Shown here: positions 52,476 to 60,828 of the stretch, piece after piece
Position numbering within the stretch: position 1 is the first letter of the stretch
How the letters are laid out: each line of letters opens with the position of its first letter
DNA from: VYFG01 sp965204165
GTDB taxonomy: Bacteria > Pseudomonadota > Gammaproteobacteria > Arenicellales > Poriferihabitantaceae
NCBI GenBank assembly: GCA_965204165.1
Contig: OZ241969.1
Location: 2,294,001-2,358,000, forward strand
Length of the DNA stretch: 64,000 nucleotides
Direction of reading: 5' to 3'
Program-made: the position numbers and the translations under genes
The notes under the pieces: generated by a model
Database searches by the model: none
The model's input: only the letters and a program-made list of their open reading frames with translations
Told to the model about the DNA's origin: nothing

Positions 52476-53353
52476 CCGGCGAGGTGGAGTGCCGCTACCA
52501 CGGCCGGGACTTCACCGCCGACGAAATGACGCTCCTGCGCGAGTTGATATCGGCGGACCCGCAGCCGACCCGCGCATGGCTGTCGCGGGAGTTCTGCCGC
52601 AGGATCGGCTGGTACAGGCCCGACGGCGGGCTCAAGGACATGATGGCCCGGGTGACCATGCTGGCCATGCACCGGGACGGCGTGATCGCCCTGCCGCCGC
52701 CCAGGGGGTCGAGACCCGTTGCCCACCCCATCGTGTTCGGGCCGGATACCGCTCCCCCGGAGAATCCGGGGCCGACCGGCCTCGACGAGGTCCGCCCCCT
52801 GACGGTCAGCACAGTCGTCGGCAAGACCCGCGAGGGCAAGCTGTGGAACGAGTTCGTCGACCGGTACCACTATCTCGGCTACAGGACCCTGGTCGGCGCG
52901 CAGATGCGCTACGCCGTCCATGACCGCCATGGCCGTCCCGTCGCCATGCTCGGCTTCAGTACCGCCGCCTGGAAACTCGCCCCAAGGGACCGCTTCATCG
53001 GGTGGACCCCGGAACTGCGCGGGAAGAACCTGCCCCTGGTCATCGACAACACCCGGTTCCTGATCCTGCCCTGGATCCGGATCCCCAACCTCGGGTCCCA
53101 CATCCTCTCCCTGATCTGCGAGCGCCTGCCCGGGGAATGGGTCGACCGCTACAACACCACTCCGGTGCTGATCGAGACCTTCGTCGAGACCCCGCGCCAT
53201 GTCGGCACCGTCTACCAGGCGTCGGGCTGGATCAATGTGGGAACGACACAGGGGCGCGGGCGTTATGATCGGCACAAACAGTACGACAAGCCCCAAAAAA
53301 CCGTCTGGCTGAAACCTCTGCGGAAGGACTGGAAGCGGACCCTCAATCGGTAG
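52472..53353 (+). CDS. DUF4338 (DruA-like) protein coupled to IS66-like transposase
   Basis: The protein has 293 residues. The N-terminal part (FTADEMTLLRELISADPQPT, AWLSREFCRRIGW, GGLKDMMARVTMLAMHRDGV) looks like a winged-helix DNA-binding domain. The DUF4338 core follows with DRYHYLGYRTLVGAQMRYAV, RFLILPW, IPNLGSHILSLICERLP, LIETFVETPRHVGTVYQASG and WINVGTTQGRGR. It shares all these blocks with the domain fused to the ISAs1 transposase at 13130. The ATGA overlap with the transposase indicates translational coupling, so it is part of the transposon and not a bystander. DruA is the DUF4338 protein of Druantia defence, but druB-E are absent here. Confidence 0.85.
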   Translation: MTGEVECRYHGRDFTADEMTLLRELISADPQPTRAWLSREFCRRIGWYRPDGGLKDMMARVTMLAMHRDGVIALPPPRGSRPVAHPIVFGPDTAPPENPGPTGLDEVRPLTVSTVVGKTREGKLWNEFVDRYHYLGYRTLVGAQMRYAVHDRHGRPVAMLGFSTAAWKLAPRDRFIGWTPELRGKNLPLVIDNTRFLILPWIRIPNLGSHILSLICERLPGEWVDRYNTTPVLIETFVETPRHVGTVYQASGWINVGTTQGRGRYDRHKQYDKPQKTVWLKPLRKDWKRTLNR

Positions 53354-53403
53354 GATACTCCGGGGTCGGAGACTATTCCATCACGGCTCCAACGAAGGCT
53401 TAC

Positions 53404-53411
53404 TGATCGTC
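53404..53411. repeat. TGATCGTC target duplication, second of three
   Basis: Shared boundary of the IS66-like element 2 (ending 53403) and the 134-bp small element (starting 53412). Confidence 0.9.
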
Positions 53412-53545
53412 GTACGCCTTAGGTCGAGCCGTGATGGGACTGCGGCAGTAAGCACCGTCAGCCTGAGCGTGTCAAGGAAAACACTGCATCGACTGTTTCC
53501 TTAAGTCGCAAACCTGCTTTCATCATGGCCCCACCGAACGGGTAC
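53412..53545. mobile_element. MITE-like non-autonomous element related to IS66-like element 2 (134 bp)
   Basis: The left end GTACGCCTTAGGTCGAGCCG and the inverted right end GTACCCGTTCGGTGGGGCCA agree at 19 of the first 26 positions. Both resemble the ends of the adjacent IS66-like element (GTAAGCCTTCGTTGGAGCCG). The same TGATCGTC lies on each side. It codes for nothing and contains an internal imperfect hairpin (AAGGAAA...TTTCCTT). This fits an internally deleted relative mobilised in trans. Confidence 0.75.
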
Positions 53546-53553
53546 TGATCGTC
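53546..53553. repeat. TGATCGTC target duplication, third of three
   Basis: Right flank of the 134-bp element. Like the other two copies it is followed by GTA, so the original target read TGATCGTCGTA. Confidence 0.88.
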
Positions 53554-54034
53554 GTATTTCCACAGTTGCGCCCGAGCCGGTCAATTTACCGGAATTCCCG
53601 AGCACTTACCTGTATTCCAGATTAGTGTATCATTCGGCTTTCGCAGGTTTCCAGGCACTTTGCATTGATTGAAATGCAACCTGGAAATTGAGATCGCTGG
53701 CCTGAACCCCGGCGGTTTTTTCTTAGAGGGACTCCAGTTCATCCGCGCCGCATTTTTTCCGGCCGCAGGGTAATGTTGATGGCCGCTTCTGAAAACGCCG
53801 CGTACGGTGATTACGATTGAAGAGACGACAATCCCGGCAGTCCGGTCATCGGGCATCTGCTGGCTGTTTCGCCAATTGAGAGACAGGATCATGACACAGG
53901 AAACCGATCTGTTACAGCGCATCAACGTCAACCCCGATATGGGCTCGATCAGGACGGTCTAATCAGTCAGTCTGGAGGATAGGTGTGGGACAGCGCACGA
54001 GCGGGTTGGACGGCAAGAAATCAGGACAGGCCAC
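53554..54034. other. Intergenic region with a short gene remnant
   Basis: About 480 bp without an intact gene. A minus-strand frame at 53581-53931 has no recognisable features and was not accepted. The only item noted is the short remnant at 53891. Confidence 0.4.
53891..53962 (+). pseudogene. Possible 5' remnant of a DUF433 (antitoxin-like) gene
   Basis: A 23-codon frame begins MTQETDLLQRINVNPD and stops. The start resembles DUF433 proteins, which open with (L)LxRIxVNPxxxxGKPxIRGTR, but the GKP block is lost. If the match is right, a toxin-antitoxin gene was truncated here. Confidence 0.3.
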
Positions 54035-54442
54035 ATGACGATGCGACCAGATTACGGAACCCGATTGAAGAACGACGGTAATGACAATCCACACGTCAAA
54101 CATTTTTTCTACGGTTTGACGATATGGGGATTCGATGCCCTTGGACGACCCGGCCAATACTCGATCACAGTTGACACGATGTACGCGGGTGAACGCCATT
54201 GTCTTTCCCTGGATTTTGGCCCTATGCCGTTGGCGACAATCTTGGCGGCCTTGCCTACACACGTACGTCGAAGTATCGAAAATGAGCTGAATCGGGACCC
54301 AAGCTCACCCATGCAGTTCAAGTTTCCTCATCCGGTGCACTGCGAATCAATAGCTGCGACGTTGGGAGAACCGCAGCGCGGACATCAGGAAAGCTTCATT
54401 CCATTGAATGTTCGAGAACTCAGACTTCGGACCGAGGCATGA
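54035..54442 (+). CDS. Hypothetical protein, 135 residues
   Basis: I do not recognise this family. The protein is soluble, mixed alpha/beta in composition (HFFYGLTIWGFDALGRPGQYSITVDTMY, LDFGPMPLATILAALPTHVRRSIENELN), with no membrane segment or metal motif. Codon use is visibly less GC-rich than in the core genes. It lies 107 bp ahead of an HNH-like gene on the same strand; the pair may have arrived together. Confidence 0.55.
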   Translation: MTMRPDYGTRLKNDGNDNPHVKHFFYGLTIWGFDALGRPGQYSITVDTMYAGERHCLSLDFGPMPLATILAALPTHVRRSIENELNRDPSSPMQFKFPHPVHCESIAATLGEPQRGHQESFIPLNVRELRLRTEA

Positions 54443-54549
54443 CGTACAGATTTACTCAACACATAGTTTCTGGATAGTTGCGTACCGTACGTTGAAGCGG
54501 AGCAAGGTCTCGACGACTGGTTGGGAAGAGGGAGCATCGGACAAACATC

Positions 54550-55500
54550 ATGCTACAAGCGGACATCAATAGGCTCGTCTTTGAGCGGTGTACGTTATGT
54601 GGTGGGTCTTCCGATCTGCAGGCCAGCCACATCATCCCGGGTTTTGTTTTTGATTGGTTAAGGAATACTTCCGCAACCGGTCATTTTCGATTTGCTGAAA
54701 GTCCCAATTTACGTGTCCAGGATGGTTTGAAACCTCGAATGTTGTGCAAGGACTGTGAACAACTGTTTGCGAGTTGGGAGAAGGCATTTTCTGAGGAGTG
54801 TTTTGTTCCACTTAACGAGGGCGCTATCAGCAGCCTCAGCTATGGGCCTTGGATGCTGAAGTTCGCAACCTCCGTGTCTTGGAGGGTATTGCGTGTGTTC
54901 GTTGCGATCGATGGCCTTGCAGGGTTCCCGGATAACATCAAGGTAGAGGTCAACCGTGCTCTTGAAGAATGGTCCCAGTTTCTTCTTGGAACAAAGTCCA
55001 ATCCCGGTTCACATGAGCAGCATATGTTTGTAGTCGACACAATTGAACATAGCTCGATTGCCGATCTGCCTCCCAACATTAACCGTTATTTTTCTCGTGC
55101 GATTGATTCGGTTATAGATTTAGTACAAGATGGCACAGTATCCTATGTCAAGATGGGACGTTTCGTTTTATTCGGATTCGTTTCGATGAAGTATCCACGT
55201 CGATGGAGAGGTACAAAGTTGCACGTCCGACGCGGTCAGTTTGGCCAACAAGATATAGAATTGCCGTCGGACGTTGGAGAATTCATCGTTGGACGTGCCG
55301 AACTGGCTGCGGATCGGTACTCGCAGATCTCAGATCGACAACAGGCGCGAATTCGGAAATCTTACGAGCAAAATCCCGATCATGCGGCTAAGAGTGAAAC
55401 TCTTCGTGCCATGCATCAAGATGTATCGATGTTTGGAATGAGGTCATTTGACGTGACGCAGCCAAAGGCCCGTGAGCGCCTGGGAAAGAACAATCGGTAG
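54550..55500 (+). CDS. HNH/treble-clef-like protein of unknown function
   Basis: The protein has 316 residues. The N-terminal 80 residues hold a zinc-binding pattern CTLCG...ASHIIPGFVFDWL...MLCKDCEQLFASWE, i.e. CxxC, SHxxP and CxxC spacing like an HNH or treble-clef nuclease, although the last HNH histidine is not obvious. The remainder (about 90-316) is not recognisable and includes a helical segment KFATSVSWRVLRVFVAI. Base composition is lower in GC than the core, suggesting horizontal gain. It could be a toxin or defence nuclease; this is inference only. Confidence 0.65.
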   Translation: MLQADINRLVFERCTLCGGSSDLQASHIIPGFVFDWLRNTSATGHFRFAESPNLRVQDGLKPRMLCKDCEQLFASWEKAFSEECFVPLNEGAISSLSYGPWMLKFATSVSWRVLRVFVAIDGLAGFPDNIKVEVNRALEEWSQFLLGTKSNPGSHEQHMFVVDTIEHSSIADLPPNINRYFSRAIDSVIDLVQDGTVSYVKMGRFVLFGFVSMKYPRRWRGTKLHVRRGQFGQQDIELPSDVGEFIVGRAELAADRYSQISDRQQARIRKSYEQNPDHAAKSETLRAMHQDVSMFGMRSFDVTQPKARERLGKNNR

Positions 55501-55749
55501 CTTCTTCAGGCGGTTCCACTACCGCCCAACATCCTATGTCGCTCTCGGTGATTGCGGACCCCGCAATCAAAAAAATCCAATGGGTAAGCAACGTTATCAT
55601 TTCCGAGAGAGAATTTTTCCAGGTTCTCACCACATATGCGTTCAGGATGTTCCTGGGTTATCAACATAGGGTAACAGTCTGCCCGGGCTTATGCTCCGCG
55701 GCCTTCGTTATCCCATGCTGTTATCGGGAGTGCATATCAGGTGTCCATT

Positions 55750-56124
55750 ATGGTTGATTTCGAGCGTGTTGAAAGACGGTTCGCCGAGACGGTTTGCGAA
55801 CTCGGGCTCATGGACCCGGACAGCAACCTGGACGGAAACCTCGACCGGAACCTGGTCGGGACCGCCGGTGGGGATGACGGACACCGCACGGCGCTGGCGA
55901 ATTACGCAATCGGGTTGACGGACATATTGGGCAGGTTGCCCGAAGGATGGACCCCGGGGTCAGGTCGCCGAGCAAGAGGAAACAGCCGGATGAGCCGGTT
56001 CCGGCCCGATTGGAAGCTTTACCGGATACTGTACCAGCCGGACCTGCTCGACAGCGAAGGCAGGGCCAGGCCGGAAGCGTTTGAGAAGATCCACCTGCTG
56101 GTCAGGGGCCGGCCCGGACTGTAA
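55750..56124 (+). CDS. Hypothetical protein, about 124 residues
   Basis: Starts at ATG 55750 (or GTG 55741). MVDFERVERRFAETVCELGLMDPD is followed by an acidic, Asn/Asp-rich linker and a C-terminal WKLYRILYQPDLLDSEGRARPEAFEKIH. No known domain is recognised. Codon use is GC-rich and regular, which supports coding. The 249 bp before it (55501-55749) are empty. Confidence 0.45.
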   Translation: MVDFERVERRFAETVCELGLMDPDSNLDGNLDRNLVGTAGGDDGHRTALANYAIGLTDILGRLPEGWTPGSGRRARGNSRMSRFRPDWKLYRILYQPDLLDSEGRARPEAFEKIHLLVRGRPGL

Positions 56125-56245
56125 AATGCCCGGCTCGCCGTCGATGCCCTGGCGATGACTGACTCCGGGAACCGGGGGAAATCCTGAACGGGAACCCGGC
56201 GACATGGTAAGCTGTCGGTGGTTCCGGTCGCAGGGACACCGTTGT

Positions 56246-57775
56246 TTATTCCAGCCTGGCGTGAATTTCCCGCCTGATCTGCTCGACGGTTTTGGTGTCC
56301 TCTTCGCACCATGAAGACGGTTCGACCCTCCTCTTCTCCAGCAACCGGACCAGTGAATGCCTGAGCCCGGCCTCTGAATCCGACAGACCGGGGCCGGGCT
56401 CATCGGTATCCGGATAATCCCAGGCGTTTCGGTGCCGCCGGCAATCACTCCCACGCAGGCCGATCGGGACACCGTCGTCTTCAAGGCCGGTGCCGAAATT
56501 CAGGTGCCCGCAGATGAGACAGTCCCTGTAACCGGGAACCTCGGGGTCGTCCTGGCCGAAATTCGGGTATCCGCAACAGGCGCAGACCGGCTCCTTGAAA
56601 ATGTCCTCGTGCAGCCACCACCAGGACCATCTCCGGCCAAAGGATGATTTCAGGTCAAGGGCCGGTATGTCCATCTTCCGGACAGGCCCGTCCACACCGG
56701 GGCCCGACGCGAAGAAGTCCCTGACACTACCGCCGTAACGTAAGAGCACCTTGAGAAGATCTCCCTCCACGGCGAGTACGACTCCTTCATCCCGAGTGTC
56801 GTACTCGATCCAGGTACCTGGCGGGAACCGCCCGCTTGCGGGCAGGAATTCCTCGGGCGCCGGTTCGTCGATCTTCTCGTACCGGGACAGGATGGCGTCC
56901 GGAACACAGATAGTCTTGCGGCCGCGGAAATCCACGCGCATGGTCGAGTTTCGAACGGCGAGTACTCGCCCGTAACCCTTGCGGGGATTCCGGATCCAGT
57001 CGCCCGGCGAGAAAACGTCCTTGAGCGAGGGCATCCGCTTGCGCTTGCGAACCGACTTCCAGGGCCAGATGTGCGGCCGGAAATCCTCGTCGATCTCGTC
57101 GCCGTAGGACAGTTTCATGGTATTCGGCGGATCGGGCGTCATTTCCAGGATCACAGCCGGGCGGTAGCGTCCCGTGTCGATCCAGCTACCCGGCCGCACC
57201 CGGAGTTTCCGGGTCGGACGAAGGCGCCTGAGATGCGCCGGGAACCGGCGCCGGTTCCGGGGCGGACGGGCAGCCGCCGCCAACAGGATATCCACGGCGG
57301 TCTGCACGTCCGCCAGAGCCTCTTGCATTGGAATACGATTGGTGACGTATTGGTCAATCGTCGTACTCGCACTGAACGCCGTTTCCCACAGTTCGTCCGG
57401 CGCCTTTTCATCGAAAGCATGAAGATAGGTGGAGGTGGCGCGAAAACAGGAATCGACATCGCGCAGTTGCGACCAGCACCAGGACTCGATGGCCAAGGCG
57501 AGGGCGCTTTCGAGTTGGGTTACCTGCCCGATCCACTCGGGATAGGACCCATTTATGTTGGTCGGCGTATCGGCCAGGATCGCAAGTTTGCGGCGTGCTT
57601 CGTCTGCCGCCAGCCCGGGCCGTTCCCGGGTCGTGTGCGCTCTGGTCGCGGAAACCTTCCAGCTGTAGCCGACCCGGACAGTCTCCTCCTGGCCGCTTTC
57701 CGTCCTATGGGCGGGAAGGACCACGTCGAATTCGTGGCTCCCATCTTGCGGCTCCGGCGGTTTATCATTGCTCAT
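56246..57775 (-). CDS. Protein with three SH3-like barrels and a CPCC-type zinc ribbon, function unknown
   Basis: The protein has 509 residues. After a helical N-terminal half (about 50-180) come three similar short beta domains: PGSWIDTGRYRPAVILEM (about 203), PGDWIRNPRKGYGRVLAVRN (about 262) and PGTWIEYDTRDEGVVLAVEG (about 325). Each starts PGxWI and has the strand pattern of SH3/KOW or CarD-like barrels. A zinc ribbon CACCGYPNFG...CLICGHLNFG follows (about 404-432), similar to CPCC-family cysteine-rich proteins. I know of no described protein with this order. It is flanked by hypotheticals and an IS5 element. Confidence 0.7.
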   Translation of the reverse strand: MSNDKPPEPQDGSHEFDVVLPAHRTESGQEETVRVGYSWKVSATRAHTTRERPGLAADEARRKLAILADTPTNINGSYPEWIGQVTQLESALALAIESWCWSQLRDVDSCFRATSTYLHAFDEKAPDELWETAFSASTTIDQYVTNRIPMQEALADVQTAVDILLAAAARPPRNRRRFPAHLRRLRPTRKLRVRPGSWIDTGRYRPAVILEMTPDPPNTMKLSYGDEIDEDFRPHIWPWKSVRKRKRMPSLKDVFSPGDWIRNPRKGYGRVLAVRNSTMRVDFRGRKTICVPDAILSRYEKIDEPAPEEFLPASGRFPPGTWIEYDTRDEGVVLAVEGDLLKVLLRYGGSVRDFFASGPGVDGPVRKMDIPALDLKSSFGRRWSWWWLHEDIFKEPVCACCGYPNFGQDDPEVPGYRDCLICGHLNFGTGLEDDGVPIGLRGSDCRRHRNAWDYPDTDEPGPGLSDSEAGLRHSLVRLLEKRRVEPSSWCEEDTKTVEQIRREIHARLE

Positions 57776-57947
57776 GTGCAGGCCTTCACAAGGGTCGCCG
57801 ACACATCATGCGGATGCATGGGCGATATCGGAATATGGAATATACCTTAGGGATCGAGACCCGGTCATTCGGAATTCCCCGATCATATAGGGGCTTACAA
57901 AGAGTGGTTTACAGGATCAATGCTTGTGCGCCGCGTAAAAGTCTTTA
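57776..57947. other. Intergenic region before the IS5-type element
   Basis: Contains the presumed promoter of the SH3/zinc-ribbon gene and the TTTA left target duplication (57944-57947) of the IS5-type element. No gene seen. Confidence 0.4.
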
Positions 57948-59133
57948 GGAGGGTCTGAATAATCGAGTTTCGGAAAGGTGATTTCTGCTGATTCGAGATT
58001 TCAGTGGATCAAAATGGCCGAAATGTCCGGAATCAGTGGCTGAGATCAGGGAAATGCGGGAGATATCCCGCTATTCCCATTTTTCAGGCGCACGTAGCCC
58101 GCTGTTTCAGCCGACTTCGTTTCAAAAGATCCCGTTTCGCCATCACCAGGTTGCTCAGCGCACAGGCCACAAACAGCCGATGAGCGTTCTTCGCCAGACC
58201 GCGGTATCGCACCTTCGTAAATCCGAACTGCCCCTTGATGATGCCGAACTGGTGTTCCACCTTCGCCCGTACCCGGGACTTCGTACGGTTCTTCGAGCGT
58301 TCCTCCTGCGTCAGCTTGCGGTAGCGCGATCCCTTCGCCTGCGTGAAATCCCGCGCCGCCGGCGCCACCTCCGAGAGCACAGCCTTCTGGCCGGTATAGG
58401 CAGAATCCCCCCAGACACGCGTCTCGTCACCATGCAGAAGATCAGGCAGAACCTGGGAGTCGTGGACATTGGCCGGCGTGGCCACCACCGAATGGATCAG
58501 CTTGCTGCCACTGTCCACGCCAATATGCGCCTTCATGCCGAAGTGCCACTGCCTGCCCTTACGCGTGGAGTGCATCTCCGGGTCCCGCTCCTTCTTCCGG
58601 TTCTTCGTCGAACTCGGTGCGTCGATGATGCTGGCGTCCACGATCGTGCCACGGTTCACCTTCAGCCCGTTCTCGGCCAGGTAGACATTGACCAGGCCGA
58701 ACAGGCGATCCCCCAGGTTATGCCGCTCCATGAGGTGGCGGAACTTGCAGATGGTGGTTTCGTCCGGCGCGGGTTCCCGGCCGAGATCGATGCCCACGAA
58801 CCGGCGCATCGCAAGGGAGTCGTACAAAGCCTCTTCGGCGGCCGGGTCCGAGAGATTGAACCAGTGCTGGAGAAAGTGGATACGAAGCATCCGCTCGATT
58901 CCGATCGGCCGCCGGCCCGCGCCCTTTGGTTTCGGATAGAACGGCTCGATGGCCTCGGCCAGCTCCTTCCAGGGAATGATCTTGTCCATGTCATCCAGAA
59001 AACGTTCCTTGCGGGTCTTTTTGCTGTACTTGTCGAAGCCGGTATCGGAAAGCGTGGTCTGGCGCATGGATAGGGTCGTTGGTGAAAAGAGCGTGGCGAT
59101 TATAGAATGCTGGCTGAATTAATCAGAGGTTCC
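57948..59133 (-). mobile_element. IS5-family element (1186 bp)
   Basis: Left end GGAGGGTCTGAATAATCGAG and inverted right end GGAACCTCTGATTAATTCAG match at 14 of 20 positions. TTTA flanks both sides (57944-57947, 59134-59137), the 4-bp duplication usual for IS5. One transposase gene on the minus strand fills it. Confidence 0.82.
58084..59067 (-). CDS. IS5-family transposase
   Basis: The protein has 327 residues. IS5-type N-terminal region (RRPIGIERMLRIHFLQHWFNLSD, ALYDSLAMRRFVGIDL, DETTICKFRHLME), then the DDE core: GTIVDASIIDAPSSTKN (D), VWGDSAYTGQ (D) and RVRAKVEHQFGIIKGQFGF (E). It appears intact. Confidence 0.94.
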   Translation of the reverse strand: MRQTTLSDTGFDKYSKKTRKERFLDDMDKIIPWKELAEAIEPFYPKPKGAGRRPIGIERMLRIHFLQHWFNLSDPAAEEALYDSLAMRRFVGIDLGREPAPDETTICKFRHLMERHNLGDRLFGLVNVYLAENGLKVNRGTIVDASIIDAPSSTKNRKKERDPEMHSTRKGRQWHFGMKAHIGVDSGSKLIHSVVATPANVHDSQVLPDLLHGDETRVWGDSAYTGQKAVLSEVAPAARDFTQAKGSRYRKLTQEERSKNRTKSRVRAKVEHQFGIIKGQFGFTKVRYRGLAKNAHRLFVACALSNLVMAKRDLLKRSRLKQRATCA

Positions 59134-59149
59134 TTTATATGATAACGGG

Positions 59150-59607
59150 ATGCGTCGGACCGTCGTTTACATCATCGCGTGGGAAATCGTTGTCTTTGCT
59201 GCTGGTACGGGGATGTTGAATGTGTTCCCGGAATGGAAGGCAAAGATTTGGTTTGCTATAGCCGCCGCAGCTTTACTCGTCATCGTTCTGAACTGGTGGG
59301 CAGACGCCAGCCGTCGTGCGTCCGTCCACCATGGCCGAAAACCCCTTCTGAAAGAAACCGCTTCCACAAACTTAGTGATGACCTGAATGAAGTTGGAATT
59401 TCCGCTGTCACTAAGCCCGGCGATACTGAGGTGTTGCAAAAGGTGGCGAGATTAGGTTCGGAGTTGGTCGATCTTGGAAATTCTATTCCCGATGGGAGGA
59501 CAGACGAGGCTCATGTCGCAAATCATTTCCTGAAACTGGCCCAACTGGCCAAATCAAAGGACTTGAAGGCCGCACGCCGCCTGATCAAGCGGGAGAAGGA
59601 CAGCTGA
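59150..59607 (+). pseudogene. Small membrane protein gene with frameshift
   Basis: The first frame (59150-59386) encodes two hydrophobic segments (VVYIIAWEIVVFAAGTGML; IWFAIAAAALLVIVLNWW). After about residue 57 the better coding signal is in another frame up to 59607 (FHKLSDDLNEVGISAVTKPG, GSELVDLGNSIP, FLKLAQLAKSKDLKAARRLI). A single-base change near 59330 would join them into one protein of about 150 residues. The IS5 element ends 16 bp upstream and may have removed its promoter. Two separate overlapping genes are the alternative. Confidence 0.4.
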
Positions 59608-59679
59608 ACATGCCCCGTCAACCATTCTTTGTAAGCCCCATTTTTTATCTACCCGGCCAGTCAGTCATGCAGTTGTATT

Positions 59680-60609
59680 TCAGTTGACAAGTTCCATCAC
59701 ACTCACAAGCGCAAGAAGGGTCATGACAACCGAAAGTAAAATGTTCCGTAACCGGTTGGGCTTGGTAAGATTATGATTCAATTGCATCAATAGCTGTGTA
59801 TGGTCTTGTGAGAGACACCCGTATGTTGTCCCTAGACAGTAAGCCACCCCTGCTGTCCGGCCTAGGACACGGGCACCCTTCCAGCCTTGCCAGTAGAGAC
59901 CACCAAAAAATCCTGCGAACAGTACAACCATAATACCGAAGATGATTAATTTTTCTTCCTCCCTTCTGCTTAAGTAGTCGCCGGTTAGCAAATCCTCTCC
60001 AGTGGGGCTGGATAACAACAAAGCAAAGCCTGCTAGAGAAGCCCACAGCATTACCGTCAAGGCGTTCGGCAAAACGCGGTACTTGGCTAGAATCTTTTCT
60101 GTGCATTCCAGAATCCTGGCAATCTCGATCAAATCCTTATCCTGTTTCTTGCGCTGTTGTACCAAGCTGTCGATCTGCCCCTGCATTGCTGCAATCTGCG
60201 ACGCAAAGGCTTCCGGGTTCACATACTTGCGTTGTTCGGCCAGGTCTCGGAGTGTTGCCATTTCCGCTTCGGCTTTGATAGTCTGCTTATCCAGTTCCTC
60301 ATTATCAGATATCAGATTGTCCTCTTTGTATGTTTCTTCTATATGTTCGGTAAAACTTCTGATGTAGCCATCCAGCCCGCCCATCATCAAGAAACCCCAT
60401 AGCGCCCCCAACACAACAGTAATATAGAAGTAATCTGATACAGCTAACACTAAACAAGCAATACCAAACAGGAAGACCATGTTGTTGCCTTGTCCGCTGC
60501 GCCAGCTAAGCCAGCCTCCCCATGCTATCCAACCGAAAAACAGATAAACCCCCAAAACCAGAAAAGAACCAAATACGGAGTCAAGAAGATTCTCAATGAT
60601 CGTGTACAT
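59680..60609 (-). CDS. Membrane protein with central coiled coil, function unknown
   Basis: The protein has 309 residues. Two to three membrane helices at the N-terminus (about 14-90; LVLGVYLFFGWIAWGGWL, VFLFGIACLVLAVSDYFY), a soluble coiled-coil segment (about 90-180; LDKQTIKAEAEMATLRDLAEQ, QIDSLVQQRKKQDKDLIEIARIL), two more helices (about 185-245) and a final one at the C-terminus. No family is recognised. It lies between the IS5 element and the Abi-C/restriction remnants, on their strand, so it may belong to the same defence-rich cluster. Confidence 0.65.
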   Translation of the reverse strand: MYTIIENLLDSVFGSFLVLGVYLFFGWIAWGGWLSWRSGQGNNMVFLFGIACLVLAVSDYFYITVVLGALWGFLMMGGLDGYIRSFTEHIEETYKEDNLISDNEELDKQTIKAEAEMATLRDLAEQRKYVNPEAFASQIAAMQGQIDSLVQQRKKQDKDLIEIARILECTEKILAKYRVLPNALTVMLWASLAGFALLLSSPTGEDLLTGDYLSRREEEKLIIFGIMVVLFAGFFGGLYWQGWKGARVLGRTAGVAYCLGTTYGCLSQDHTQLLMQLNHNLTKPNRLRNILLSVVMTLLALVSVMELVN

Positions 60610-60828
60610 AGGGATTTCTCGATTGTGATTGGCATTTTTCCGGGGGAATCCTGCTAGGCAGTCAGTATGTACCGCAATCCGATACTACAGTGGGGCTGTT
60701 ATTCAGAATCAGATGGTGGCGATGGCACTGGTATAAAAAATGAAGGTGATTCTTCTACCATAGTCTCAATCGACCATAGTATTTGATAATGGACTAATTC
60801 CAGCGAGATTAGCTGTTTCCTGATGGAA

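Larger units (their letters stand above)
50300..53403 (+). mobile_element. IS66-like element 2 carrying a DUF4338 gene (3104 bp)
   Basis: Left end GTAAGCCTTCGTTGGAGCCG; the right end is its inverted copy, matching perfectly for over 20 bp (53379-53403). The 8-bp duplication TGATCGTC lies on both sides. The element has a TnpC-type transposase with an unusually long N-terminus and, overlapping its stop, a DUF4338 gene. tnpA and tnpB are absent. Both genes are open, so the element looks recent and possibly active. Confidence 0.93.

Noticed and set aside
53581..53931. A 116-codon minus-strand frame after the MITE-like element
   Set aside because: No recognisable motif, irregular composition, and it overlaps a short plus-strand remnant that starts like a DUF433 gene.
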